Position numbers and translations under genes: made by a program. The notes beneath the pieces were generated by a model. The model was given only the letters and a program-made list of their open reading frames with translations. It did not search any database and was not told where the DNA came from. From an uncultured Alphaproteobacteria bacterium (GTDB taxonomy: Bacteria; Pseudomonadota; Alphaproteobacteria; Rhodobacterales; Rhodobacteraceae): 64,000 nt of DNA. Of the stretch, positions 42,945 to 51,529 are shown one piece after another. Within the stretch, counting starts at the first letter, position 1, and every line of letters begins with the position of its first letter. The stretch covers positions 24,056 to 88,055 of the forward strand of contig CACFXF010000005.1 in assembly GCA_902570265.1 (NCBI GenBank), read 5' to 3'.

Positions 42945-43706
42945 TTACATAGAAACTAATGAAAAAAATCTTTTTCTCCATTTAATACCAGTATACCACT
43001 CCTTTAAATTTTTTTGCGAAGGCTTTTGTTTTTCTATAATTAGACACGTTCTCCAAATCAAACAAAGGTTAGCAGAGATAACAATCAAATTTGATTTATT
43101 ATCTAAAATAGAAGGTAGAGTTGGAAGACCGGTACCTAAAAATAAAATTAAATCACAGTTTTCTGACTCAATCTCATATAAACAATTTTTGGTTGTACTT
43201 GTTTGAATAGTGTAAATTGGATGAAAATTATTTTTTTTCTGTTTTAATCTTTTGATTACCTTTATATTGTATGGAATTTTTTTCCAATAAGACATTGCTT
43301 TGTTATGCAATTTATCATTATATGGAGATATAATACCAATTTTTTTTGGCTTAATCACATTCAAAGCATCACAAATAGCGGTTGTTGCAGAAATAATAGG
43401 ATACCCACGTCTAGAAGAAATTTTTTTTAGATATTCCTTTTCTTCAGTAGATTCAAAAAAATAAGAGGCACCGGTGCATGCAAATAAAACCGTTTTTAGT
43501 GGTGCATTAGCAAATTCTTCAAGATTATTATCAATTTGATTTATATATTCGATTAACCTTGAATTAATAGTTGGCTTTTTACTAGTCAATCTTGATGTTA
43601 TCAGTCCAATACTTGGGGGTTTTAAAATTGAAAACTCTGCCTCTACAGTTGTGTTTGCCTGTGGAGTTAAAACACCTACTAATCCTTTTGGGGCGTATTC
43701 TAACAT
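42945..43706 (-). CDS. Asp/Glu racemase-superfamily protein (maleate isomerase / arylmalonate decarboxylase-like)
   Basis: A 253-residue protein of the maleate isomerase/arylmalonate decarboxylase group. GVLTPQANTTVEAEFSIL matches the substrate-binding N-terminus, and LFACTGASYFF holds the first catalytic cysteine. The second cysteine site, expected near ENCDLILFLGTGLPTL as CTN-like, reads GTG and has no cysteine. Two-cysteine isomerases and racemases need both; arylmalonate decarboxylase keeps only the second, so this arrangement is unlike either. It is the last gene of the operon, 52 nt after the isochorismatase-fold gene. Substrate unknown. Confidence 0.8.
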   Translation of the reverse strand: MLEYAPKGLVGVLTPQANTTVEAEFSILKPPSIGLITSRLTSKKPTINSRLIEYINQIDNNLEEFANAPLKTVLFACTGASYFFESTEEKEYLKKISSRRGYPIISATTAICDALNVIKPKKIGIISPYNDKLHNKAMSYWKKIPYNIKVIKRLKQKKNNFHPIYTIQTSTTKNCLYEIESENCDLILFLGTGLPTLPSILDNKSNLIVISANLCLIWRTCLIIEKQKPSQKNLKEWYTGIKWRKRFFSLVSM

Positions 43707-43758
43707 AGTATAAAAATGTACTCTTTTTTAATTAAATGATTGAACCTACTAGCCTCAT

Positions 43759-44349
43759 TTAAATACTTGATGCTTCCTCTGAGGTAATTGAATGAACAAT
43801 TGTAGACATATCCAAAAGGGCCGTAGAGTGAGATTCTGCTGAAAAAGAAGCACACCCATCAGAAATTAATGTTGAACTAATATCGCGCAAATGTGCATCT
43901 CTTATTGTAGAGGCTACCCCTCCATTAGTAACAATACCACAAACATATAAATGTTTTATATTTGCTTTTCTTAAAATCCATTCAAGACGAGTCATATAAA
44001 AAGCTGAATAGGCTACTTTTTCAATTATAATATCTGCAGGCTTAAGTTCATCTACCAAATTGTGTCCCCATTCACCAGAAACAAAATCCCCTTTCCCAAG
44101 AAAAGGTCTCATTTTTTTTAAATGTTTAGAAATAAAAGGATTACCATTTTTACCTGGTACTAAAGTAAACTGCGCTGATATTATCCATGAACCATTTTTT
44201 TTAAATCTTTCAACTACAGGAGATATTCTTGATGGTAATGCGCTTATATGATTATTTTGTAGCCCTGCTCTTCCATAAGCTCCTTTATTATGTAAGAAAT
44301 CATTTTGTAAATCGATTATTAATAAACCTTTTTCATTAAAAGTACTCAT
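43759..44349 (-). CDS. Isochorismatase-fold (cysteine hydrolase superfamily) protein without nucleophile Cys
   Basis: A 196-residue protein of the isochorismatase-like fold. The catalytic Asp (LLIIDLQNDFL) and Lys (IIIEKVAYSAFY) are present. The motif that normally carries the nucleophilic cysteine (TNxCVxxTxRDA) reads GIVTNGGVASTIRDAH, with Gly in place of Cys. True isochorismatases such as EntB also lack this cysteine, whereas amidases of the family need it, so amide hydrolysis by the usual thioester route is doubtful. It lies 16 nt downstream of hyuA in the catabolic operon. Confidence 0.85.
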   Translation of the reverse strand: MSTFNEKGLLIIDLQNDFLHNKGAYGRAGLQNNHISALPSRISPVVERFKKNGSWIISAQFTLVPGKNGNPFISKHLKKMRPFLGKGDFVSGEWGHNLVDELKPADIIIEKVAYSAFYMTRLEWILRKANIKHLYVCGIVTNGGVASTIRDAHLRDISSTLISDGCASFSAESHSTALLDMSTIVHSITSEEASSI

Positions 44350-44365
44350 TTGGTGTCCTCGGCTT

Positions 44366-46420
44366 TTAACTTTCTTTTTCTTTTATTATTAAATTTCCAG
44401 TTGTATCTACTTTTGCAAACAATCCAGGATCCACAAAAATAGTTGTATCAGATTGTTCAAGAATTGCTGGACCTTCCACCTTTTCATTAACTTTCAATTC
44501 TAATCTGTCATATAGTTTGGCTTCCCAAAATTTACCGTCACAGTATACTTGTCTAGCTCCTAATATACACTCCTCTTTTGATTTACCTTCTAAAGGTGAA
44601 AAAAGTTTCATGTTAAATGGTAACTTTTTGCCCAAAACTATAATTCTGTAATTAATTATTTTAATTGGTATATTTTCTAACAACCGTCCAAAATTTGATA
44701 AATATGCCTCATTGAAGGATTCTTTGATTTTTTGTTCTTTTAAATTTGTATTTTTAAATGCTAAAGGAACTGAAACAGTGTGAGTTTGGCCAGCATATAA
44801 CATATCTAACTCAAAATATCTTTCCACAGATTTAATTGAAGCATTTGAATCAAGAACTTGTTTTTCAAGAATATTTGCAGAATTTTGCATTTTTTTGGCT
44901 AAATCATTTGCATCAACTCCATTTAAAAATTTATTCACAGTTTGAACTCGGTCATACAAAACATCAGCAACCAAACAGCCTAAAGCGGAAGTAACCCCAG
45001 GAAACCTAGGAATAATAGCAGACTTCAAACCCACTTCTTTTATAAGTGATCCAGTATGCAATGCTCCACTACCTCCAAATGGCATCAAAAAAAAGTTTCC
45101 TGGATCATGTCCTTTTTCAATTGAAACCAATCTAATAGCACCGGCCATTTTGGCATTTGCAACTTTAAGAATAGCTTCAGCTGCATCCTCAATAGATAAA
45201 TTTAGCTTATTGGCTATATTTTGTTTTATAGATTTTCTTGATTTTTCTATATCCAAACGTTTAAGTTTTCCACCAATTGGCCGCTCAGGATTTATCCTAC
45301 CCAATACTAAATTTGCATCTGTAACTGTAGGACTATTATTTCCCATTCCATAACAAACTGGACCTGGTTCAGAACCAGCAGACTCTGGACCTATTTTAAG
45401 TAAACCACTAGTATCTATACTGGCAATTGACCCACCACCTGCACCAATTGTTGTAACTTCAATCATAGGTGTTCTTACTGTCATGCCAAAATCTATGGAA
45501 GTTTGAGCGGTAAATGTTAATCTTCCTTGAGTTATTAAAGAAACATCAAATGAAGTTCCACCCATATCACAGGTAATAATATTCTTAATGCCAGCTGAAA
45601 GTGCTATAGCGCGTCCTGCAATTACTCCTGCAGCAGGCCCAGAAAGAGTAGTTCGAATGGGATACTGTTTTGCAATATCTAGGGACATAGTCCCTCCATT
45701 TGATTGAACGACGAAAATATCTTTTTTGAATCCATGATTTTCTAATTTGAGTTTTAAATTATCTAAATAAGATGAAACAACAGGCTGAAGATATGCATTA
45801 AGTACAGATGTGGATAATCTTTCAAATTCTCGAATTTCTGGTAAAATCTCAGTAGAGACTGAAACAAAATCATTAGGCCAGTTTTTCCGTACTATTTCAG
45901 CAGCTTTATGTTCATTTGCGTTATTGGCATAAGAATTTACAAAAAAAATACAAACAGCATCAATTTTAAGAGATAACAAGCTATTGATGCATTTTTGTAT
46001 TTGCTCCTCTGAAACATGTTTTTCTATTTTACCATTAGACAGAACTTCTTCTGAAACTTCCATCCTAAATTTTTTTTTAACAATAGGTTCATAACTACCT
46101 TTTAATCCCCAAGTCTTTGGTCTGTCGCGTCTTCTCATTTCTAATATGTCAGAAAAACCTTGGGTAGTAATTATCCCAGTTCTAGCACCACGTCTCTCAA
46201 GTAATGCGTTAGTTCCTACAGTCGAACCATGAACTAAATTTTTTATTTTTGAAAAATCATCTACTATAGTAGATATTCCCTTTATGAAACCTTCCGATTG
46301 GTCTTTTTTCGTAGAAGGTACTTTTGCAGTCATTATACATTTACTTTTTTCATCAAATACAAATATATCTGTAAAAGTACCTCCAACATCTACCCCAACC
46401 TGAAAATTTAAAATACTCAT
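44366..46420 (-). CDS. hyuA: Hydantoinase/oxoprolinase subunit A
   Basis: A 684-residue HyuA, the ATP-binding subunit of the hydantoinase/oxoprolinase/caprolactamase/acetone-carboxylase superfamily. The actin-like phosphate motifs are VGVDVGGTFTDIFVF and ITCDMGGTSFDV; GSTVGTNALLERRGARTG and IGAGGGSIASID are also typical. It phosphorylates a carbonyl oxygen so that the HyuB subunit can complete ring opening or carboxylation. Its ATG overlaps the hyuB stop (ATGA). It is a separate-subunit relative of the fused protein at 9-12.7 kb, so the two probably act on different substrates. Confidence 0.9.
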   Translation of the reverse strand: MSILNFQVGVDVGGTFTDIFVFDEKSKCIMTAKVPSTKKDQSEGFIKGISTIVDDFSKIKNLVHGSTVGTNALLERRGARTGIITTQGFSDILEMRRRDRPKTWGLKGSYEPIVKKKFRMEVSEEVLSNGKIEKHVSEEQIQKCINSLLSLKIDAVCIFFVNSYANNANEHKAAEIVRKNWPNDFVSVSTEILPEIREFERLSTSVLNAYLQPVVSSYLDNLKLKLENHGFKKDIFVVQSNGGTMSLDIAKQYPIRTTLSGPAAGVIAGRAIALSAGIKNIITCDMGGTSFDVSLITQGRLTFTAQTSIDFGMTVRTPMIEVTTIGAGGGSIASIDTSGLLKIGPESAGSEPGPVCYGMGNNSPTVTDANLVLGRINPERPIGGKLKRLDIEKSRKSIKQNIANKLNLSIEDAAEAILKVANAKMAGAIRLVSIEKGHDPGNFFLMPFGGSGALHTGSLIKEVGLKSAIIPRFPGVTSALGCLVADVLYDRVQTVNKFLNGVDANDLAKKMQNSANILEKQVLDSNASIKSVERYFELDMLYAGQTHTVSVPLAFKNTNLKEQKIKESFNEAYLSNFGRLLENIPIKIINYRIIVLGKKLPFNMKLFSPLEGKSKEECILGARQVYCDGKFWEAKLYDRLELKVNEKVEGPAILEQSDTTIFVDPGLFAKVDTTGNLIIKEKES

Positions 46421-48174
46421 TGAAAAGATTTCCTCTTTGTACGATTTTCTTTTGTACCATCCAAATCAATATTACCATCACTATCAAAAATTACTCCATA
46501 AGTTTCCTCAGCAGTTTCAAAACTTATATAATCCTCTTCTAAATCTTTAACCACTTCCTCAATTTTTCGATTTAATGGATTCCCATAACCTCCACCACCA
46601 GGTGTTTTGAGTAAAACACTTTCACCTTTCGTTATTTCTATACCTACTACTTTTGAGACCATTGGAGGTTCCAAATATTCAGAGGTTGTCTGTACGCAAA
46701 ATTTATTTGTTTTTGCATTACCACCACCAATAATACCTAATGGTGGAAATTTTCCTCTTTCTCCAAATAATGAAACATTGGCCTTATCTTCAAGAAGCTC
46801 TATTTCATATGTTGCACCTAATCCCCCTCTAAATTCACCCCCACCTCCAGAGTCAGTCCTCAGCGCCCATTTTTTAAACTTTATTGGATAAGCAGCTTCC
46901 AAGATCTCTAGGGGAGGAATTGTGGCTGTAGAAATGGGGGCGTTTCCATGATTTAATCCATCCCCATTATGATGTCCTCCATGACCCCCGCCAAAAAATG
47001 AAAACATAACCCATCTTTTCCCAATATTATTGAATCCAGAAATTGATAAAGCATTGATTGTTCCATAGGCGCAAGCCATAGATTTTGAAGGAGAAATTTT
47101 GGAAAATGTTAAAAAAATTACATCGATTAATCTTAATATTGTTTCAGTATAGCCACCAACAGGTTTCGGAGCACTAACACTTAAAAGGCTATCTTTATTG
47201 ATTTTAAATCTTATCGGTTTTAATACTCCAGCATTAGCTGGTACATCTTCAAAAATGTGCTTTAATGCTACATAACAGGCTGCGATAGTTGTAGAAAGAG
47301 AAATATTTACTGGTCCCATACAAGCTTTTGAAGAACGTGTAAAATCTAAGATCATTTCATCTTTTTTAACTGTAAGATCTAATGCAATCTTTAATGGTTC
47401 ATCTAAAATACCATCATTATCTAAAAAATCCTCTGATGAATATTTTCCTTTAGAAAGTTGAGAAATTTGTTTTCTCATCATTATTTCTGCTCTCTTTTTA
47501 AGAGATGATAGTGCAGCTAAACCAGTCTCAAAGCTATATTCATTAAGTAATGACTTTATGCGATCTTCTCCTAAATCAACTGCATTTATTTGACCATGAA
47601 GATCACCATAAAGTGAGACTGGGAGTCTAGAATTTGAAGAAAGAATATCTATTATCTCTTCTTTTAGTATCCCCTTTTCAAACAATTTCACAGGTGGAAT
47701 TAATATACCTTCTTGGAAACACTCTGTAGCAACTGGGTTATAATTTCCAGGTATGTTGCCTCCAATATCGTGCCAATGACCAACAGAAGCAATATAACAA
47801 AATAATTTTTTATTAAAAAAAACTGGTTTTACTAATCGAAAGTCAGATAAATGAGTGCCACCTTTATATGGGTCATTAAAAATCCAAACGTCACCATCTT
47901 GCGGCTTCTCCCCGATTTGATTAAGTTTATCAATAATTGTCTTAACACCAAAAGCCATTACCCCAACAAATATTGGAAGACCGGAATTGCCTTGAACTAA
48001 TGTTTCACCAGTATAGGCATCATAAATCCCATGAGATGCATCATGAGCTTCTGCTATAATAGGGTTAAATGCCGACCTAAATAATGTTGCATCCATTTCA
48101 TCTGCAATTTGTTCAAATCTACCCTTCAAAATAGCTAAGGTAACGGGATCAATTGCATGATCATTATTATTCAT
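46417..48174 (-). CDS. hyuB: Hydantoinase/oxoprolinase subunit B
   Basis: A 585-residue HyuB, the partner of HyuA. Conserved parts include DPVTLAILKGRFEQIADEMD at the start, FNDPYKGGTHLSDFRLVKP, SVGHWHDIGGNIPG (metal-binding His/Asp), FFGGGHGGHHNGDG and the C-terminal LKTPGGGGYGNPLNR. It overlaps the upstream lyase gene by 8 nt and hyuA by 4 nt, so all three are translationally coupled. N-methylhydantoinase, caprolactamase and acetophenone carboxylase share this architecture; sequence alone does not tell which reaction occurs. Confidence 0.9.
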   Translation of the reverse strand: MNNNDHAIDPVTLAILKGRFEQIADEMDATLFRSAFNPIIAEAHDASHGIYDAYTGETLVQGNSGLPIFVGVMAFGVKTIIDKLNQIGEKPQDGDVWIFNDPYKGGTHLSDFRLVKPVFFNKKLFCYIASVGHWHDIGGNIPGNYNPVATECFQEGILIPPVKLFEKGILKEEIIDILSSNSRLPVSLYGDLHGQINAVDLGEDRIKSLLNEYSFETGLAALSSLKKRAEIMMRKQISQLSKGKYSSEDFLDNDGILDEPLKIALDLTVKKDEMILDFTRSSKACMGPVNISLSTTIAACYVALKHIFEDVPANAGVLKPIRFKINKDSLLSVSAPKPVGGYTETILRLIDVIFLTFSKISPSKSMACAYGTINALSISGFNNIGKRWVMFSFFGGGHGGHHNGDGLNHGNAPISTATIPPLEILEAAYPIKFKKWALRTDSGGGGEFRGGLGATYEIELLEDKANVSLFGERGKFPPLGIIGGGNAKTNKFCVQTTSEYLEPPMVSKVVGIEITKGESVLLKTPGGGGYGNPLNRKIEEVVKDLEEDYISFETAEETYGVIFDSDGNIDLDGTKENRTKRKSFQ

Positions 48175-49021
48175 ATTGTTTACCTTTATTAAGTATTTTT
48201 TCAGTATTCAATATTTGATTTAAATGATCTAGTTTATACATACTATCTAAAAAATTTAAATTTGAACCATTTAATAGAAGATTAGAAAAATAATTTTTTG
48301 ATAATTTTGCAATTGCCCTAACTAAACCACCTGGAAAAATGACTACCTTATATCCTATTTTTTCTAATTCCTTTGCATTTAATAATGGCGACATACCTCC
48401 TTCAACCATATTCGCCATTAGCGGAACTTCTTTTCTAAAAATACTTGTAATTTTTTTCATTTGATCTTTTGAAGTAGGAGCTTCTATAAACAAAATATCT
48501 GCACCTGCCTTAATATATTTATGTGAACGGTCAATTGCTGATTCAAAACCTTCTACAGCTATCGCATCTGTTCTTGCTACTATTAATGTTTCAGCACATC
48601 TGCGTGCATCACAAGCAGCTTTAATTTTTCCAACCATTTCTGTACATTCTATTAGTTTCTTATCTTTTAAATGCCCACATCTTTTAGGACTAATCTGATC
48701 CTCGATCTGAATAGCATTTGCCCCCATTCGTTCAAAATTTTTTACTGTTCTTTGAACATTCAATGCATTTCCAAATCCATTATCAGCATCAACAATAATT
48801 GGTAAGTTTACTCGATCTCTTATTACTGAGATAGTTTCTGAAACTTCTGACATACTGATCAGTCCAATATCTGGAAGTCCAAAACGGGTATATGCCAGTG
48901 ATGCACCAGAAAGATATACCAAATTAGCACCTGCTTGCTCTGCCATATGAGCTGATAATCCATCAAAAATTCCAGGTGCTATTAAAATATTTTCTTTCTC
49001 TAAAAGATAATTTAGTTTCAT
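48167..49021 (-). CDS. Isocitrate lyase/PEP mutase-family lyase (methylisocitrate or dimethylmalate lyase-like)
   Basis: A 284-residue protein of the isocitrate lyase/PEP mutase superfamily. IVDADNGFGNALNVQRTVKN provides the metal-binding Asp and the QIEDQISPKRCGH segment carries the KxCGH active-site motif of C-C bond lyases (the cysteine separates lyases from PEP mutase). IVARTDAIAVEG and MANMVEGG are also family segments. Members split methylisocitrate, 2,3-dimethylmalate or citramalate-like acids into pyruvate or another 2-oxoacid plus an acid, or decarboxylate oxaloacetate. Next to LeuCD-like hydratase subunits, 2,3-dimethylmalate-type cleavage is an attractive possibility. GAGAG precedes the ATG. 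Confidence 0.87.
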   Translation of the reverse strand: MKLNYLLEKENILIAPGIFDGLSAHMAEQAGANLVYLSGASLAYTRFGLPDIGLISMSEVSETISVIRDRVNLPIIVDADNGFGNALNVQRTVKNFERMGANAIQIEDQISPKRCGHLKDKKLIECTEMVGKIKAACDARRCAETLIVARTDAIAVEGFESAIDRSHKYIKAGADILFIEAPTSKDQMKKITSIFRKEVPLMANMVEGGMSPLLNAKELEKIGYKVVIFPGGLVRAIAKLSKNYFSNLLLNGSNLNFLDSMYKLDHLNQILNTEKILNKGKQYE

Positions 49022-49042
49022 TCTCTCATCCTTATTAAAAAG

Positions 49043-49522
49043 CTATTTAATACGCTTTTTTAAATGTGGGATTAATCCTCCATCATTTAATATTTCCATT
49101 AGGTTTGTTGGTATACTTTCTAATTTTATTGATTTGTTTTTTTCAATGAGATTTAATTGATTATTTTTTAAATCAAAATCCACTATTTCACCATCTTGAA
49201 CATGCAAATTATCATAGCATACAACTGCGGGTAAACCTAAATTGATAGAATTACGATAGAATATGCCCGCAAATGATTGTGCAATGACAACAGAAATTTT
49301 TAAAAATTTAAGAACTTCTACGGCCTGTTCTCTAGAAGAACCCGTGCCAAAATTTTTTCCACCAAAAATTACGTCTCCTCTTTTTACAAGTTTGGGAAAA
49401 TTTGGGTATGCGTTTTCTAAACAATGCTCTGAAAGTTTTTTTATACCCTGCCCCATAAAACGACCTGGGGCAAGTTGATCAGTATCAATATCGTTACCTA
49501 ACAGAAATATTTTTCCAGCCAT
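49043..49522 (-). CDS. LeuD-like small subunit of an aconitase-family hydratase
   Basis: A 159-residue small (swivel) subunit of the short archaeal type, matching 3-isopropylmalate dehydratase, homoaconitase and dimethylmaleate hydratase small subunits. IFLLGNDIDTDQLAPGRFM, GGKNFGTGSSREQAVEVLK and SFAGIFYRNSINLGLPAV are the conserved parts. The substrate loop just after APGRFMGQG does not show the usual YLRT of isopropylmalate isomerase. It follows LeuC by 11 nt and precedes the lyase, so a catabolic rather than leucine role is likely. Confidence 0.88.
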   Translation of the reverse strand: MAGKIFLLGNDIDTDQLAPGRFMGQGIKKLSEHCLENAYPNFPKLVKRGDVIFGGKNFGTGSSREQAVEVLKFLKISVVIAQSFAGIFYRNSINLGLPAVVCYDNLHVQDGEIVDFDLKNNQLNLIEKNKSIKLESIPTNLMEILNDGGLIPHLKKRIK

Positions 49523-49533
49523 CCTAAACCTTC

Positions 49534-50793
49534 TTAATTTAAAAGATAATCTCTTGGATCAGTAATTGAACCAAAAATTGCTGTAGCTGCAACTGTTGCA
49601 GGTGATGCAAGCCAAACTTTTGAAGTCTTGTCACCCATCCTTCCCTTAAAATTTCTTGCAGTTGAAGAAATACATTTAATATTTGGGTCTAATCTATGTG
49701 CACCATAACCTGCACAAATTCCGCAAGAATTTGGTAATATAAAAGCACCTGCATCCTCAAAAATTTTCATAATACCATTTTGTTTTGCTTTTTTTTGTTC
49801 TTCTAAAGATGCGGGAGCAACGAGTAATTTAATCTTATTATGTATCTTATTATTTTTTAAAATTTTAGATGCAATATTTAAATCTTCATATTTTGCACCT
49901 GTACAAGCTCCAATGTAAGCAATTTCTACTTTTGTATTTTCAATTTCACTTACTGGCAAAGAATTTGAAGGTGAGTGTGGTGTTGCTACTTGAGGCTCTA
50001 AAATACTAGCATTAAAGTTATGTTTTTCAATTCCGGTAGCTTTGTCATCTGTAAAAAAGTTTTTCCAGTTTCCAGGATTAGCGCCTATATTGGTCAAAAA
50101 GTCAGCTGTTTTATTATCTGGAGCTATTAGACCTACTTGTGCCCCTAGCTCAGCTGACATATTCGAAAGTGTCATTCGTTCATTAATAGAAAGATTTTTA
50201 ATTGCTTGACCCATAAATTCAATCGCTTGATATTTACCACCATCCATTCCTAATTTACCACATAAATACAACATAATATCTTTTGCCATTACACCTTTTG
50301 ACAACTTTCCATGCCAATTTAGCAATATTGTTTTAGGGACTTTTACCCAAATCTCTCCTGTAGCTAATACACCTGCCATTTCAGTAGAACCGATACCAAA
50401 CATATATGCACCAAATGCTCCGCCAGTAGTAGAGTGGCTATCGCCACCAACAACAAACATCCCAGGACGCAAATGACCTTTGTTTGGTAATACTACGTGG
50501 CAAATTCCTTCAGAATCATAAAAAGTTGTATTATTTTTTTTTACCCAATCTCTAGTAAAATTCAGAATTTTTTCACCACTTTCTGTTCCACTAGATACAA
50601 AATGATCAGAAACAACTACTATTTTAGATGGATTATATAGATTTGCTCCCAAATCCTTTAGAATTGGTGAAACTCTTCTAGGACCACCTGAATCGTGTAT
50701 CATAGCTAAATCAACCTTAGCAGTAACTACCTCTCCTACACTCACAAACTCGCGGTTTGCAGCTTTTGATATTATTTTCTGTGCGAGACTCAT
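49534..50793 (-). CDS. LeuC-like large subunit of an aconitase-family hydratase
   Basis: A large subunit of about 419 residues, short archaeal-type. The three iron-sulfur cysteines are in AYIGACTGAKYEDL and SCGICAGYG; GGDSHSTTGGAFGAYMFGIG is the aconitase substrate/cluster motif. The ORF track begins at TTG 50826, but MSLAQKI at ATG 50793 matches the family N-terminus; a TTG two codons earlier has a better-placed GGAG and is an alternative. With the LeuD-like protein it forms a [4Fe-4S] hydro-lyase. Being the first gene of the catabolic operon it is unlikely to be the leucine enzyme, though that cannot be excluded. Confidence 0.88.
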   Translation of the reverse strand: MSLAQKIISKAANREFVSVGEVVTAKVDLAMIHDSGGPRRVSPILKDLGANLYNPSKIVVVSDHFVSSGTESGEKILNFTRDWVKKNNTTFYDSEGICHVVLPNKGHLRPGMFVVGGDSHSTTGGAFGAYMFGIGSTEMAGVLATGEIWVKVPKTILLNWHGKLSKGVMAKDIMLYLCGKLGMDGGKYQAIEFMGQAIKNLSINERMTLSNMSAELGAQVGLIAPDNKTADFLTNIGANPGNWKNFFTDDKATGIEKHNFNASILEPQVATPHSPSNSLPVSEIENTKVEIAYIGACTGAKYEDLNIASKILKNNKIHNKIKLLVAPASLEEQKKAKQNGIMKIFEDAGAFILPNSCGICAGYGAHRLDPNIKCISSTARNFKGRMGDKTSKVWLASPATVAATAIFGSITDPRDYLLN

Positions 50794-51018
50794 ACGCAAT
50801 GCAGATCTCCAAAAATAGCTTCTCAAAGATTACAGTTAAAGCTTGACTTAATTATAATACATTAGATAGGCTTTATATATCTATAGCTTAAAAGGATAGA
50901 AAAATTTAAAAACTTAAGCAAATAAAATCTATCAATTATAATATATTAGTTTTAATTTTTTTGAATTATTTGAAGATCTAATGTTTATAAATTTAATGCA
51001 ATAAAACGATCGTTTATA
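50794..51018. promoter_or_regulatory. Divergent control region between the catabolic operon and the TRAP genes
   Basis: The 225 nt between the leuC-like ATG and dctQ must carry both promoters. On the minus strand a TATAAT (complement of 50851-50856) is a candidate -10 for the operon; its -35 is weak. On the plus strand TTGACT occurs at 50843-50848 without a convincing -10. A palindrome close to dctQ is listed separately. No other gene is visible here. Confidence 0.4.
51004..51015. promoter_or_regulatory. 12 bp palindrome AAACGATCGTTT, candidate operator
   Basis: A perfect 12 bp palindrome with a CGATCG core lies 4-15 nt before the dctQ start, in a spacer otherwise almost purely A/T. Its position would let a bound regulator block TRAP gene transcription or translation. 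No regulator gene lies next to the cluster. Confidence 0.45.
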
Positions 51019-51528
51019 ATGAGTAATTATAATAGTGTACTTACAAAAATAGATTTTTATTTTGAAAAGGTCTTATATTACTTGGCCGGTATACTTCTAC
51101 TTATAATGGCTTCATCAATATTTTATTCTGTTATGATGAGGTATGTATTTAGCAAACCACCTTTATGGTCAGATGAAGCACCTAGAGCCTTCTTTCTTTG
51201 GGTAACTTATATTGGAATTATTGTAGCAACAAAACAAGGTAAAAATATCCGTGTAACTCATTTTATTGATAAAGTACCTCCTTTACCAAGGGTGATTCTT
51301 GAGACTTTAATGCATATTCTCGTACTTATAATGTTAATTAGTTTAGTTTGGTTTAATTTTCCTGTTATCGAGTTACAGTTGGGTGGAAAAATGCTGTCTA
51401 CAGGATGGAGTTTTGTTTGGGTTTATGCCCCAATGTCTGTTGGTTGTGCACTAATGGTGATTTACCAAACTAGATTGATGATAAAAACAATTATTACATT
51501 TCAAGAATCTGAAATAAAAAAGGGGTAA
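51019..51528 (+). CDS. dctQ: TRAP transporter small membrane subunit (DctQ)
   Basis: A 169-residue protein with four membrane helices and DctQ motifs: YLAGILLLIMASSIFYSVMMRY, KPPLWSDEAPRAFFLWVTYIG and KQGKNIRVTHFIDKVP. DctQ pairs with DctM in tripartite ATP-independent periplasmic transporters, which use a sodium gradient. dctM follows after one base. Divergent from the hydratase-lyase-hydantoinase operon, so its cargo is probably that operon's substrate. Confidence 0.92.
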   Translation: MSNYNSVLTKIDFYFEKVLYYLAGILLLIMASSIFYSVMMRYVFSKPPLWSDEAPRAFFLWVTYIGIIVATKQGKNIRVTHFIDKVPPLPRVILETLMHILVLIMLISLVWFNFPVIELQLGGKMLSTGWSFVWVYAPMSVGCALMVIYQTRLMIKTIITFQESEIKKG

Positions 51529-51529
51529 G

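Noticed and set aside
43706-43759. Nicotinate-type maleamate amidase plus maleate isomerase pair (NicF/NicE)
   Set aside because: The neighbouring folds match, but each protein lacks a cysteine needed for the NicF or NicE reaction, and no other nicotinate genes are present.
49043-50793. Straight annotation as leucine-biosynthetic leuCD
   Set aside because: The short archaeal-type sizes, unusual substrate loop and position inside a HyuAB-lyase operon argue for a different acid; leucine synthesis cannot be fully excluded.
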